Shown here piece after piece: positions 33,222 to 44,639 of a stretch of 64,000 nucleotides of DNA (positions within the stretch are counted from its first letter, which is position 1; each line of letters starts with the position of its first letter). The DNA comes from Fragum whitleyi (Eukaryota > Mollusca > Bivalvia > Cardiida > Cardiidae): assembly GCA_948146395.1 (NCBI GenBank), contig OX411559.1:35792215-35856214 (forward strand). The letters are read 5' to 3'. A program made the translations under genes and the position numbers. The notes below the pieces were generated by a model, which saw nothing but the letters and a program-made list of their open reading frames with translations, was not told where the DNA came from and did no database searches.

Positions 33222-33777
33222 ATTTATATTGTCAAAAAAATATATTTCTCAGTGTATTAAAACATTCTAGAAAATGAAGAAATTTCTGATGTTTTTCCAT
33301 TTTTTTTTCTATCTGAACTGTGGCATACATTTTCATGATTGTAAAGGTAGGAGTAAAGTTAGTTAATGAATTTGTTGCATGCTGTATTTGAAAGATGGAT
33401 TACAGTTTTATTGAACTGCTTTCAAACTGTAAAGCGAGACGATTGCATCAATTTGAGTTCAATGTCCAAAGATAAAGCATCATTAAATATAAAATAAGAT
33501 ACAAAATTTATCAATTTAAGAGACATCTAACTTCTTTCAGTGACACTGTGAACCAAAATTATTTATGAAATTCAATTATATAAGTTTGCTGTAGACTTTT
33601 GCTGAACAAGCAAACATTATCTGACTGATAAACATTGCACTTTATCTGACTGATAAAAATGCAATTATTGTGAGTTATTTGATTTTGTGACTCATCCATA
33701 TTTATTTAACAGTTAGCTTCAGATAGAGAGGGGTATTTTGGATTTTGAATTTGGATATTTTCAAAAATTCTTGCACA

Positions 33778-33842
33778 AATCCTTTGTTGTGGGTACTCAT
33801 TAGAATCGTCTCGTTGAGACCATTCTAATGAGTACCCACAAA
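33778..33842. repeat. Palindrome of the GTGGGTACTCATT family
   Basis: Arms TTGTGGGTACTCATTAGAAT and its exact complement enclose GTCTCgttGAGAC. A second two-armed copy is at about 43400-43456. Single arms (GAGTACCCACAA followed by ATAGGGTTTC) are at 20184, 21097, 29453 and 43190. Confidence 0.7.
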
Positions 33843-34582
33843 AAAGAGTTTTGTATAGAAATAAAGATTTTAGACTGTCATTTTGGAAAACTTAATAGTA
33901 CGTACCCTATGTAAACAAGAAATGGGTAAAGATGAACTTCAAAAGAGGCAATGTTAAATCTTGAGTCATTTTAATTGAATTTTACTGCCAAAATGCTACT
34001 TCAATTTTTTAATGAAAAAAGGCAGAGTTGAAAGATGAGATGTAAAATGATACAAAGAGATTGAAACTGCTGTCAAGAAATCATGCTGAAATGTCCTATT
34101 ATATTTCATTTAATGTACCTTTGTGTTTTCAGTTTTGGTTTTTTAATGCTCTTTAACATAATGAAACCTTTAATGTACAATATTGATCCAGGCCTGAGTT
34201 TGTCATAAGTATTATCTGGTATTTCATGATGACCTATACGCCAAAAATTAGATTGTGAAACAATCACCTGTGGTCTGCACACCTGCAAAACTGCTGTAGA
34301 TGCTTAGATTGACTGGTATCAAAATATTTGAAGATCAAAGAAAACCCAAGTCAATTGTGTGTGTTAATAAAGGCAGTGTTTAGATCGTTCTGCCCTGTCT
34401 AATAGGGTTTATATTGTTTTATCTGTCTGGGCCAAAATATTCAATTGTTTGTTAAAACGGTTTGTCTTGTCTGGTAACGCTTCCCTTTTTCAGACAAAAA
34501 TATTCATCAAGGATAGACATACTATTAATTAACTCTTATCTGGGAGAGTTTGAATTTTTGATTTGAATATTTTTCCTGTAAT

Positions 34583-34850
34583 TTGGGACATTTCAATCAG
34601 CGACTGTGATATAAATGGGAAAACGTTGAAAGCAGCATTAAACCATAATCAATCAATCAATCAATTATTCATTCAATCAGTAAATCAATCCGAACCAAAC
34701 CAAACAAAACCAAAATTATATCAAATCAAATCAAGATTTGAAATTTCATTATCAGTAGTGTTTTGGTTGAATGGGTTTTATGCCGCTTTCAACAATTTCG
34801 CAGTAATATCTCGGCAGTTAAATTGAGGAGCACCTAACAAGATAAGTGTG
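34583..34850. repeat. SINE 3' ends in head-to-head layout
   Basis: A plus-strand SINE 3' end with an AATCAATCAATCAATT tail is at 34583-34670. A minus-strand 3' end is at 34763-34850 (gccgctttcaacaa, gagcacctaacaa). The sequence between them is low-complexity aaccaaacc/atcaa. No gene. Confidence 0.6.
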
Positions 34851-35284
34851 TAAGATGAATGCATTAATGATGTAGGTTTATTTCAAAAACCTCATAACTA
34901 AGCTTGATCGAAGCTGTAGTTACATTGTTTTAGAATAAAAATCAATGATCTGCAGATGTCTTGTACATAAACCATGCTTATTGTTATGTTTTGTTGTCTT
35001 AATTAATGATAACACCTGCCATACAAATTAATATTATGCAAAATGTTAATTAAAGAATGCATCGCTGCATGATGTTTATCTCTTAATTACATTGCTTTAT
35101 TGTCATATTAATCAATTAAATATGGCGGACGCAACACGTATCGATACAGGTGAATTGAAAATAAAATAAAACAAGTGATGTTGTCGATGTTCATCTGGGC
35201 TTCTATTATCAATTTAGTGTTGCAGTAGTACTAACTTTCATTTGTGCCAAAAATCGTGAACTATTGTTACGGACTAAACTAATT

Positions 35285-36865
35285 ATGATGGAACAAGGAG
35301 TGTTCACCCAAAACCGATTTCAAATTTTTCAAGGGCGGGAACATGGTGACGGGGATGCAAATGCAAACAATCAACAACCAAATGATCAATCAAGGCAAGG
35401 GTTTATTCATTCTTCTCAAGATGAAAAATTGATAATGATATTTGACGAATTACGTTGTATTCGTCAAGAACAATTAAATTCAAGTGCGAGACTCAATTTA
35501 TTTGAAAAGTCGCTCACAGGCATAGGTCAAAAGCTAGGTCAGGTTTTGCAGACATCGGACCTTCAAACTGAACTGTTGAGAACATTGGCCTATAAATCTA
35601 TCGATATTGAAGCAAGGTCACGTAGAAATAACCTGGTCTTCAGAGGTCTTGCAGAACACAAGGGCGAGAACTGCTTCCAAATTATACGAGACGTTATTTT
35701 TGATCATCTTGAACTAGATTCGGACAGAATGTACATTACGAGAGCCCACAGACTAGGAAAATATGACAGAAATAGTACCAAATATCGCCCTATAATAGTG
35801 AATTTCCGTGATTTCTGTGATGTTGAAAATATTATGAAAAATGCCCATTTTCTAAAAAGAACAAAAATAACGATAGATTATGATTTCCCGAAAGAAATTC
35901 AAGAGGCCCGATCTAGGTTATGGCCAATGTACAAACGTATGAAGGGAGATGATCCAGATGCTAAAATACAAATTGTATATCCTGCAAAGCTTTTAAGAAA
36001 CGGTCGTTTAGTAAGGGATGAACTGAGTGAATGGTCAACTAGTATCAACAAAAACAGATTAGAATTGGTCGGTAATGTCAGTGCTCAGTTAGATTTGCAA
36101 TGTGAAACTGAAATCCAAAATAGTAACTTACCAATGTCGCAAGATATCCGGAGCCGTGGGTTAATCCAATCACAAATTCCAAACCAGAATATAAACAATT
36201 ATGCTTGTTTGAATACACAATTCACAACGAACTTGAACAATGCCCACCCACAAGCAAGCATCATCAGTGGTAACAGTCATCAAAACCATCGAGCCATCGA
36301 CGAACCCGTTGCACATATGCAGACCGAACAGGTGTCTTCAAATTTAAACCCAAATGCTAATCAGTGGAAAAGTAATAGCTTGAGTGACACTGCTGCACTT
36401 ATTGGCTCGTCGTTGTCGCTGACGAACAATGATCCAGCCTCACAAGAAAATGAGAGCCAGTCGCATACTTTTAAGCCACAACAAACATTTATAAACAATG
36501 AAACAGAAAAGGAAAATAACACACAACCAAACCAGGAAATTCAATCCACAGTTAACACGTCTGTGCAAAATACTCCGTTTTGTTCACAGGAACACACATC
36601 ACAAACTAACGAAACAAATAACAAATCATGTTTATCACCTAGACGTGGACGAGATCGAAATTCCTGTGCACATGCTCGTTCAGAAAAGAGGTCAGAATCA
36701 GCACGCCCCTACAAACGAAACGATAGTTTGTCTAAAAATAGAACCTCTGTTTTTCCTGAACCTAAAAATAGACCACCGCACGGAACTCAGGTTTTTCAAG
36801 GTGCTATAAATAGAACATTAGCGGACGCGACTGCCTCTTCGGATAAACAGTCGTCTAGTAAATAG
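35285..36865 (+). CDS. LINE ORF1, RNA-binding protein
   Basis: 526 residues from the ATG pair at 35285/35288 (the frame is open further upstream but has no earlier ATG). Residues about 45-105 are predicted coiled coil with QEQLNSSARLNLFEK. Residues about 112-198 (RSRRNNLVFRGLAE...YITRAHRLGK...RPIIVNF) form an RRM-like fold known from L1 ORF1p-like proteins. YDFPKEIQEARSRLWP then starts a C-terminal domain, followed by a long Asn/Gln/Ser-rich tail. It likely coats LINE RNA. The frame ends at TAG 36863-36865 and ORF2 continues in the same frame. Confidence 0.82.
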   Translation: MMEQGVFTQNRFQIFQGREHGDGDANANNQQPNDQSRQGFIHSSQDEKLIMIFDELRCIRQEQLNSSARLNLFEKSLTGIGQKLGQVLQTSDLQTELLRTLAYKSIDIEARSRRNNLVFRGLAEHKGENCFQIIRDVIFDHLELDSDRMYITRAHRLGKYDRNSTKYRPIIVNFRDFCDVENIMKNAHFLKRTKITIDYDFPKEIQEARSRLWPMYKRMKGDDPDAKIQIVYPAKLLRNGRLVRDELSEWSTSINKNRLELVGNVSAQLDLQCETEIQNSNLPMSQDIRSRGLIQSQIPNQNINNYACLNTQFTTNLNNAHPQASIISGNSHQNHRAIDEPVAHMQTEQVSSNLNPNANQWKSNSLSDTAALIGSSLSLTNNDPASQENESQSHTFKPQQTFINNETEKENNTQPNQEIQSTVNTSVQNTPFCSQEHTSQTNETNNKSCLSPRRGRDRNSCAHARSEKRSESARPYKRNDSLSKNRTSVFPEPKNRPPHGTQVFQGAINRTLADATASSDKQSSSK

Positions 36866-39800
36866 GGTCACGCCCAGAAGGTCTCGTTACGCTGTGCTCT
36901 TTTGAATGTACAGGGTTTGAGTACCAAAAGGACTAATAAACTTTCAACTCCCGAACTTGAGAACATCTTCGATTCGCATGATGTAGTGTTATTAACAGAA
37001 ACTTGGTCAAACGACTATTCTGATCTTTGTGTTAAAAACTTTGAATATTTTGCTTTGCATCGAACCGAAAATAAACACTCAAGTAAAAGATCGTCCGGGG
37101 GTATTATTGTATATATATGAAATAATTTTGTCTCAGACGAGACACTAGTATTTAAAAGTTGCGATGACATTCTATGTATAAAAATTGGCAAACAAGTCCT
37201 TGGTTTGTCGGATGATTTGTATTTGTGTTTATGCTATATTATTCCAGAAAACAGCTGCAGACAAGCCTTAGTCGATACGCATACGTATGACAGATTACTT
37301 GATTTTATAAGTTCAGTAGATGTAAACATTCAGAATAATCTAAATTTTGTATTGTGTGGCGATTTTAACTCACACACATCGGATCTACCAGATTTCGTCG
37401 AGCATGATAATTTTTCAAATATTTGTTCATTACCAGAAGATTACATGATTGATAAAAGCTTAAAGAGAGTTTCACAAGATAAGGGTCGCCTAAATAGCAA
37501 TGGTACTTTGTTATTAGATCTTTGTAAACAGACTGGTTTTCGAATCTTAAACGGCCGTGCTGGTGCTGACAAAGGTATTGGTCGGTACACTTATATTGGA
37601 TCCAGAGGCTCGAGTGTTGTTGATTATGTAGTTACATCACAAAACATTATGAGAAATGTAGAAAAATTTGTAATTCATGATTCTAATATTTTGTCGGATC
37701 ATTGTCTCGTTGATTTTGCTTTTGCATTTGAAACAGACATTATAGAACAAAATTCCACTTTTAACCATTATGAACCCGTCACACATATACACATTTGGGA
37801 TAAAGATAAAGAGGCGCTTTATAAGAATTCGTTGTCTTCACCAATTATTACGGAAAAATTCAACTCTTTACGTACTGATATTGAGTCTAGCAATTGCAAG
37901 AGTGATCTTGAGTCGTGCTTAACAAATTTTTCAAATATGTTTGACGAAGTAGTTTCTCCGCTTTTCAAACGTCGATTAAAAGATAATATAACACGGGAAC
38001 AAACAAAACCGTCTAAAAAATCACATAAAAATAATGAATGGTTTTCTCAAGAATGCAAAGATAAACGCAAAGAATTCTATTTTGCATTAAATCGTTTCAG
38101 AAAAAATAAATCAGAAAATGATAGAATCAATATGGCATACAAACGGTCTGAATATAAAAAATGTGTGTATAATGCGCGATTGCAACATGATAGGGATGAA
38201 ACGCAAAAATTAATATCTGCTAAGTTTAAAAATGCAAGACTGTATTGGAACATGCTGAAAGGAACCTGCGGGATTAAGACCTCTAATATATCCATTGATA
38301 GTTTTGAACAGTACTTTAAAAGCGTAAATAATCCCGGTGATCAATTTTTCACGCCGGATGAAGATGTTTTTCATTTTATGGAGAGATACGAAAATAATGA
38401 ATTTGATATTATGTTTGATGAACTAAACCTGCCTTTCACGCAAGCTGAGCTAATTAAAGGTATTAATCAATTAAAATCCAACAAATCAGCGGGGCCAGAT
38501 TTGTATTTGAATGAATTTTTTATTCACGGAAAAGATATTCTGACCCCTTATTTATTACCCCTGTTTAATAAAATTTTGGAGATGGGTTATTTCCCCGAAT
38601 CATGGTCAGAGGGATTTGTTGTCCCATTACATAAAAAGGGTAATATCAACGACGTAAACAACTACAGGGGCATAACGCTATTAAGCAGCTTAGGGAAATT
38701 GTTTACCTCCATTCTAAACAATAGATTGTGCACATGGGCAGAAGAATACAGCGTATATATTGAAGCCCAAGCTGGTTTTCGAAGCCAAATGGGCACAGTT
38801 GACAATATCTATGTACTACATGGCCTTTTAAATCACGTGATTAATAACGGTAAAAAACTTTATTGTGCTTTTATAGATTTTTCAAAAGCGTTTGATTATG
38901 TAACAAGAGACAACCTTTGGCTTAAACTCATAAAACTTGGTATAAGAGGTAAAGTTCTGAATATTATTAGATCAATTTATAACAACGTAAAGTCACGTGT
39001 TAAATATTTAAATCAGTTAAGTAATAGTTTTGAATGTATTCTTGGCGTTAGACAAGGCGAGTGTTTATCACCATTTTTATTCTCCATGTTCCTGAATGAT
39101 CTTGAAGATATGTACATCCAAAATGGTATCACAGGGGTTGATGTTTTTATGTTTAAATTGTTTATGATTTTGTATGCAGACGACATTGTGCTATTTGCAA
39201 ATAGTCCCGAAGAGCTACAAATCAACTTAGATTTACTTTACAAGTATTGTCAACGGAGGAAACTATTAGTCAATGCTTCTAAGACGAAAGTTATGATTTT
39301 CAGAAAAGGTGGTAGACTTCCCAACGACATACATTTTACATATAATGGCTTTGATATTGAGATTGTCGACAAATTCGTATATCTAGGTTTAGTATTTACT
39401 ACTGGGGGTTCCTTAGCGGTCGCACAGAACACTCTTGCGGGTCAGTCTTTAAAGGCCATCTATAAACTGAATAAATATTTATATAAATTCACAAATATAT
39501 CTGTCCAACACAAGCTCGAACTATTTGATAAATTAGTTCTTCCTATTTTGAATTATGGTATTGAGGTATGGGGATTTGTAAATAGTAACTCCATAGAGAG
39601 AGTACACCTTCACTTCTGTAAACGCTTACTAGGGGTTAAAAAGACAACTCAAAACGATTTTATATATGGCGAATTAGGAAGAATGCCCCTAATAAATTCA
39701 CGCTACATATCGATAATAAAATTTTGGTTAAAAATATTACATTCAAAACCTCAAAAGTATATCAATATAATCTACAATACTCTATATCAAGATGTTCAAG

Positions 39801-40381
39801 AAAAGCCAAATTGTAAGAACTGGTGTTCTCTCCTAAGGGATCTATTGTTCAATTTAGGTTTTGCAGACGCATGGTTATCTCAGACGGTCGGCGACTCAAA
39901 ATTATTCATACTACTAATAAAACAAAGGATTCAAGATCAATTCTTGCAAAGCTGGAGAAGTCGTTTAAGTAACTCAAGTCGAGCAACTTTTTATACATCT
40001 ATAGCTTATTTCGGTTTTCAACCTTATTTGAACATTATTCAAGTTTCAAAATTTCGAAAAAGTTTATGCTGTCTACGCGTTTCTTCTCACAGACTTTGTG
40101 TGGAAACGGGAAGATGGAATAAACCCGTTAGTACACCCTTAAATGAACGCACATGCTCTTTCTGCAATAAGTTAGAAGATGAATATCACTTTTTAATGGA
40201 ATGCGATCAATACACTGATTTAAGAAAAGAAATGTTGCCAAAGTATTATTGGGAAAGACCTAATATGTTTAAATGTGTAGACCTTGTTACATCTAGCAAT
40301 AAAAACATAATACAAAAGTTAGGGTTCTTTGTGAACAAAGCATTTGAAAGAAGAAATGGTATGTTATATAATGGTAATTAA
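36866..40381 (+). pseudogene. LINE ORF2, endonuclease-reverse transcriptase, one premature stop
   Basis: One frame of 1,172 codons broken only by TGA at 37118-37120, between GGIIVYI and NNFVSDE. That site fits a CGA-to-TGA change. APE endonuclease motifs: LNVQG (36902), LLTETW (E), CGDFNSH (about 37355) and SDH (about 37694). Counted from 37205, RT motifs are AFIDFSKAFD (555-564), GVRQGECLSPFLFS (614-627) and YADD (657-660). A C-terminal C984-x2-C987-x7-H995-x4-C1000 zinc motif follows. It would nick target DNA and prime reverse transcription on it. There is no ATG near the frame's start, so translation probably depends on ORF1 by readthrough or reinitiation. Apart from the TGA it is intact, so the copy is young. 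Confidence 0.9.
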
Positions 40382-41368
40382 ATTTCATCATTATATAAAA
40401 ATACTGTCATTAATGAATGAAAAAGTAAATTTCATATTTTGCTTTAACAGATGAACAGCACCAAGGGCGTTACTACCATTTCACAAATCACGCAAGTTCT
40501 TAATACATATCTGAATAATGTCGAAAAATATTGTTGATGGGCGATTAAAACATCGTAACTACAGCTTTTTCAAGCTGTCGTTGCGATGTGTTGATCAATC
40601 ATCAATGTTGAAATCAGCAAGATTATCCCATGGGAACAATTGCTTTTTCCTATTTCGCGCCTAAATGAGCGCAATGACGTCAATTTGATTGGAATTTACA
40701 TAACGCTTAAAAGTTTTTGGTGATCGCTAATTTGTGAGTAAGAATTTGAAAAATCCTAGTTATGCTCATGAGTACTATTGCCTTTACTTAGGTTGAGTGT
40801 TTTAACTACTTCTTTTATATTAACGTGAGTGAGATTTCTGAACTAATCCCACTCAAATTTGTAAACATGTATTGCTTGATTTCAAAATTATCTAAGATTT
40901 GTTATTTAAACATGTCAATGTCTCGATTTTCATCGACGGTCATTATATGCTTCTCACTATTCTAAATTGATTGGTTTAAATACATATTATTTCCTCTTAG
41001 GATTCGCATCTCTATCATAGAGAGCCTAGCTTATTGAAAGTAAGGATCCCTAGGATTTTGACGTGAATCTTTGAATATTTGATTTTTTGATTACTCTGGT
41101 TCTTTATAACATCGTTTACTGCTTTGTTCCTGTAAGTCCACAGTCCTTCTTGCCGACTTTTGATTTCGGGTAAGATGGGCAGTGTGGATCAATTATAATG
41201 TAAACTCAATCATAATTGTCATTGCTGTCCGTCATATTGTGTATATGCTGTAATTGTGAATTCCACATGGGTCTAAGACCTTCTGGATACTTATTGAATA
41301 AACTATGTTCTATGTTCTATGTCATACTATTTTCTTTAATTAACACTTAACAATAGAAAGATATAATT

Positions 41369-41840
41369 TACCCTTGTCTTGCTGAAATCCCCGACGGCGG
41401 CACTCATTCTTTCTGACTATTTGTCTCTCACCAATGGGTTGATCATTGTAGACCTATGTGAGATAGCAGCTGCAGGCTAGGAAAGGATGTGGTGGTTGTA
41501 CTGGTGAGAGAAACACCAGGAAACCATTGTTAGGTGCTCCAGTCGCCTCAATATAACTGAAAAATGTTGAGGGGCATTAAACTCCATTCAATCAATCAAT
41601 CTTGTCATGCTGAAGATAAAAACCTTGGCATGCAAACCTGTATTCAATTCAAAATGCTGAAATGCACTTAATTGTACATAGGTAGACATTTATTTTGGAT
41701 TTACAGTAATTTGAAAATATGAATTTTAATTCAGAGAGTATATAAGACTGAGATCAGAATTCATATAATTATATTGCTGGCTGATCTTTGTCTATACCTC
41801 CTGCTAAAGCAGGAACATACAGGTAATAACATCGTGAAAT
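41369..41840 (-). mobile_element. Degenerate TTAA-type MITE carrying a SINE
   Basis: Its CCCTTGTCTTGCTGAA end (41371-41386) is interrupted by a SINE and resumes at 41601. The internal ctgatctttgtctatacctcctgctaaagcagga block is near the right end. The palindrome is eroded. Confidence 0.6.
41387..41600 (+). repeat. SINE copy with 14-bp target-site duplication
   Basis: A 5'-truncated body ending in an AATCAATCAAT tail, flanked by CTTGTCTTGCTGAA (41373-41386) and CTTGTCATGCTGAA (41601-41614). The duplicated target is the MITE terminal repeat. This is standard LINE-mediated retroposition. Confidence 0.8.
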
Positions 41841-42689
41841 TGACTAGGTGAATAATTTTGGAATTTTTCAGAATGCTATTGAAACAGTGAGAGGAGGGAG
41901 TTTTGAGTGAAATTTAAGGGAGGTTATCCAATATCGCTAATTTTGTTCAGGATGAACAAAATTGGAAATATTCATTACCTCCCTTTGATAAAATATGCAT
42001 ATGCATACAAGTTCTATAAATAGCTTCCTATTTCTTCAAGAACCAATCAGACGCTTACAATTTCAATTATGACAGTGAAAATCGCGATTTTATTTCTAGC
42101 TAAATTTGAATGCAGTTGTTGATCTTATGTTCTTTAGTCATTTTGGAATGGTTTGAGTGTGTGGAATAAATGAATGGAGCCATTAGTGAACAATTAAGAA
42201 TGGTTCTAATGGTGATCAACGTCAATTTCAAGATGTTATTAACTGTACTTTATAGCTTTTATCATTACCTTGGTGCCTGCATGCATATTGTTGTTTTTTG
42301 CATGAGCATTATAGACATTCTTATAGTTGGCATGTCCAAGTTTAATTCCTCCAACCAAAGTGCTCAAGTGAGCAATGATTATATTGTGATCACAGTGTGT
42401 CCAATACTGATATGTCCATCCTTTTTTGAAGTAATGTGTGACAACTGATCATTGATATGTATTTAAAACTGTTGCTCTGTCTCAGGTGAGCAACCTAGGG
42501 CTAATGTTTTCTTGTTTTTGGATCACAGTTGTATTCAGTCAAGCTTTCCAATTTAGACCAATCCAAACTTTTATCATGGGCAAGGATTATTTTTTTTTAA
42601 CTTTTTTTGTGATGCCCAAATTATAATGTTGTAATATTCATTCACCTGCGCATATTTGAGAGCTCAAAATGATATGCAAAGCTGACATA

Positions 42690-42830
42690 TTTAACCCTTG
42701 TGATGCTGGACATGAAATATTACTGTTTATAGCTCCACTGGCAGAAGGCCACTGGTTTGCTGGAGGTATAGACAAAGATCAGCCTGCACATGTTTGAAAC
42801 CTGATCTAAGCCCTTTACATATGATTTTGA
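42690..42830 (+). mobile_element. TTAA-type MITE fragment with a Helitron 5'-hairpin-like insert
   Basis: TTAACCCTTGTGATGCTGG left end. At 42730-42760 the expected MITE sequence is replaced by TAGCTCCACTGGCAGAAGG CCACTGG, which resembles only the 5' hairpin of family B. The MITE then resumes with ggaggtatagacaaag. Confidence 0.5.
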
Positions 42831-42904
42831 TGTATTTTTTGAAGGATTTATAGTGAGCAATATAGGTGAAGATTTCTTTTTCAGCACTTTCAAACAACAT
42901 TCTC

Positions 42905-43335
42905 ATTTAGACCGGATATTGTGACATTTTGTATGAGCATAATAAAGGGTTGAATGGAGAAATGGAGGTGGTTCTTTGATCCTTGTCTTGCTGGAATAAA
43001 AGCCTTGGCAGAATTGCATTAAAAAGTGCTCAAAGTACTACAGTACAAATTGTGTGTCAGTATAATCCAGGATTTTTGTCCTTAGGCAGGGCAGACCCTA
43101 AGAAACGGTTGTTGCATTTAAGGTTAAGGTAATCTGAGCTTTTTTTAAGGTTACTCAATTTGCAGACCTTATACTGTGACATTTTCTAATGAATACCCAC
43201 AATATAGGGTTGAATGGAGAAAGAATTAAAGAAGGTGGTTCTTTAATCCTTGTCTTGCTGGGATAAAAGCCTTGGCAGAATTGCATTAAAAAGTGCTAAA
43301 AGTACTGTATGTACAAATTATGTGTCAGTATCAGA
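42905..43335 (+). repeat. Tandem duplication, 267-bp step, containing MITE ends
   Basis: agccttggcagaattgcatt occurs at 43001 and 43268 within longer matching blocks (gggttgaatggagaaa, ggtggttcttt-atccttgtc). A left-end piece of the CTGGCAGGGC MITE (about 43084-43150) lies between them. Confidence 0.6.
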
Positions 43336-43819
43336 GCGGGTATCTTTGTTTTTCAAATTGAAATATTTGATTTTCATTAGTCCTTACTTAAACCATATGT
43401 TGTTGGTACTCATTTGAAATGTCTCTTTGAAACGATTCAAATGAGTACCCACAACATAGGGTTTCTTTAAGAAATAAAGATTTAGGACAGGCTTTTATAA
43501 CCCCCTCTGATCTGACCCCTGAGAAAAATTTTCAAAAATTTTATTTACAAGATTACGAAAAGGGTTTTCATCTGATATTAATCTGAACAATTGCATAAAT
43601 AACCTGTGACAAGCATTCATAAAATACCCATTCACTTCAAAAACTGTCATTTCACATAATGAAATTACATGATGACTGCAAAACATGTGTGCATACAATA
43701 TAAATCATCATGGTTGGGAGACCAAAACCTCAAAACTACAGCTTTAATAAGCTGGAATAAAATTATTACAAGTTTTTTGGTAAAACACAAAGGCGTATGA
43801 AGGTATAGATGGTAATTAA

Positions 43820-44240
43820 CCCTCCCCATGCTGATCCCAAAATATTTCTGCTTTAGCAGGAGTTTTATGGTACCAGTAGATCAGCTTGCATATACTGTAT
43901 TTCTCCTAATAAACCAGGAGCATACATAACATGGTCAGGGAGCTTTTATTTAGTATGCATTTTCTGATTAAAAATTATTAAACTTATGTCTTTTAGGCCC
44001 TTTTCCCTTTAATTTGAGGTAAATTTCTTCTAAACAATCGTATAAATGATTGTATAGATGAAATTCATCTCAAATAAGAGAATAAGTCTATAAAAATTCT
44101 TGAAATTTAGGCATTTGAAGAAGGTTTTCTTAGTAAAAAATGTAGGGGTGCTATTATTAGAGAGGGTGCTATTATTAGGGGAAATACGGTATGTGCAATC
44201 TGATCTTAGTTATTACGAACCAATTTTCCTTTTCAAACCA
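43820..44240 (+). mobile_element. TTAA-type MITE split at its palindrome by a TA-type MITE
   Basis: Left half from TTAACCCTCCCCATGCTGA (43816) to ttgcata; right half from tgtgcaatctgatcttag (44192). The right terminal repeat is lost. Confidence 0.65.
43895..44189. mobile_element. TA-type MITE, copy 2
   Basis: 295 bp, ends CTGTATTTCTCCTAATAA / (complement) CCGTATTTCCCCTAATAA, TA on both sides (43893-43894, 44190-44191). It sits at the exact centre of the host MITE's gcacaTAtgtgc palindrome. It is in opposite orientation to copy 1. Confidence 0.78.
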
Positions 44241-44639
44241 GAAAAGTGATATTTTTTAAATAATTATATACTGTATCATTTTTGTTGAAAAGTGGACTTA
44301 GGCTGATGTTGCATTGAGCCGTTGACTCAAGTATCATGAAAATTGGCATGCCCTGGATAAGGGTTTAAAGCAAATAAAGGCCTGGTTGTAACCAGGCTAT
44401 GCAATGTATTTTAAAATCCAAACAAACATACTTCGGTGACCCCAGATAACCCCTGCTTCATTTAAGTTCTTTTCTCACCCAGAGACTTTGCTTGATAACA
44501 ATCAACATGCCGTTATCTGTCATCTGCCTACCATTGACGCAGCTACCTGTAGCAAAAATGGTATTTGGATAATATAGTTAAAAAAATGAGTAAAGCAGGT
44601 CTCAACACAGAGTCGTGGAAATATCTTTGCTTTGCCATG

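Larger units (their letters stand above)
35120..41321 (+). mobile_element. APE-type LINE retrotransposon, near full length
   Basis: 5' leader, ORF1, ORF2 and a 3' UTR of about 0.9 kb ending in AATAAA followed by a TATGTTC tandem tail (41304-41321). The tail type resembles CR1/L2/RTE-like LINEs rather than poly(A) L1. The 3' UTR carries an AACTACAGCTTT/AAGCTGTCGTT hairpin (40551-40590). The 5' boundary is uncertain. The clade was not resolved from sequence alone. Confidence 0.82.
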
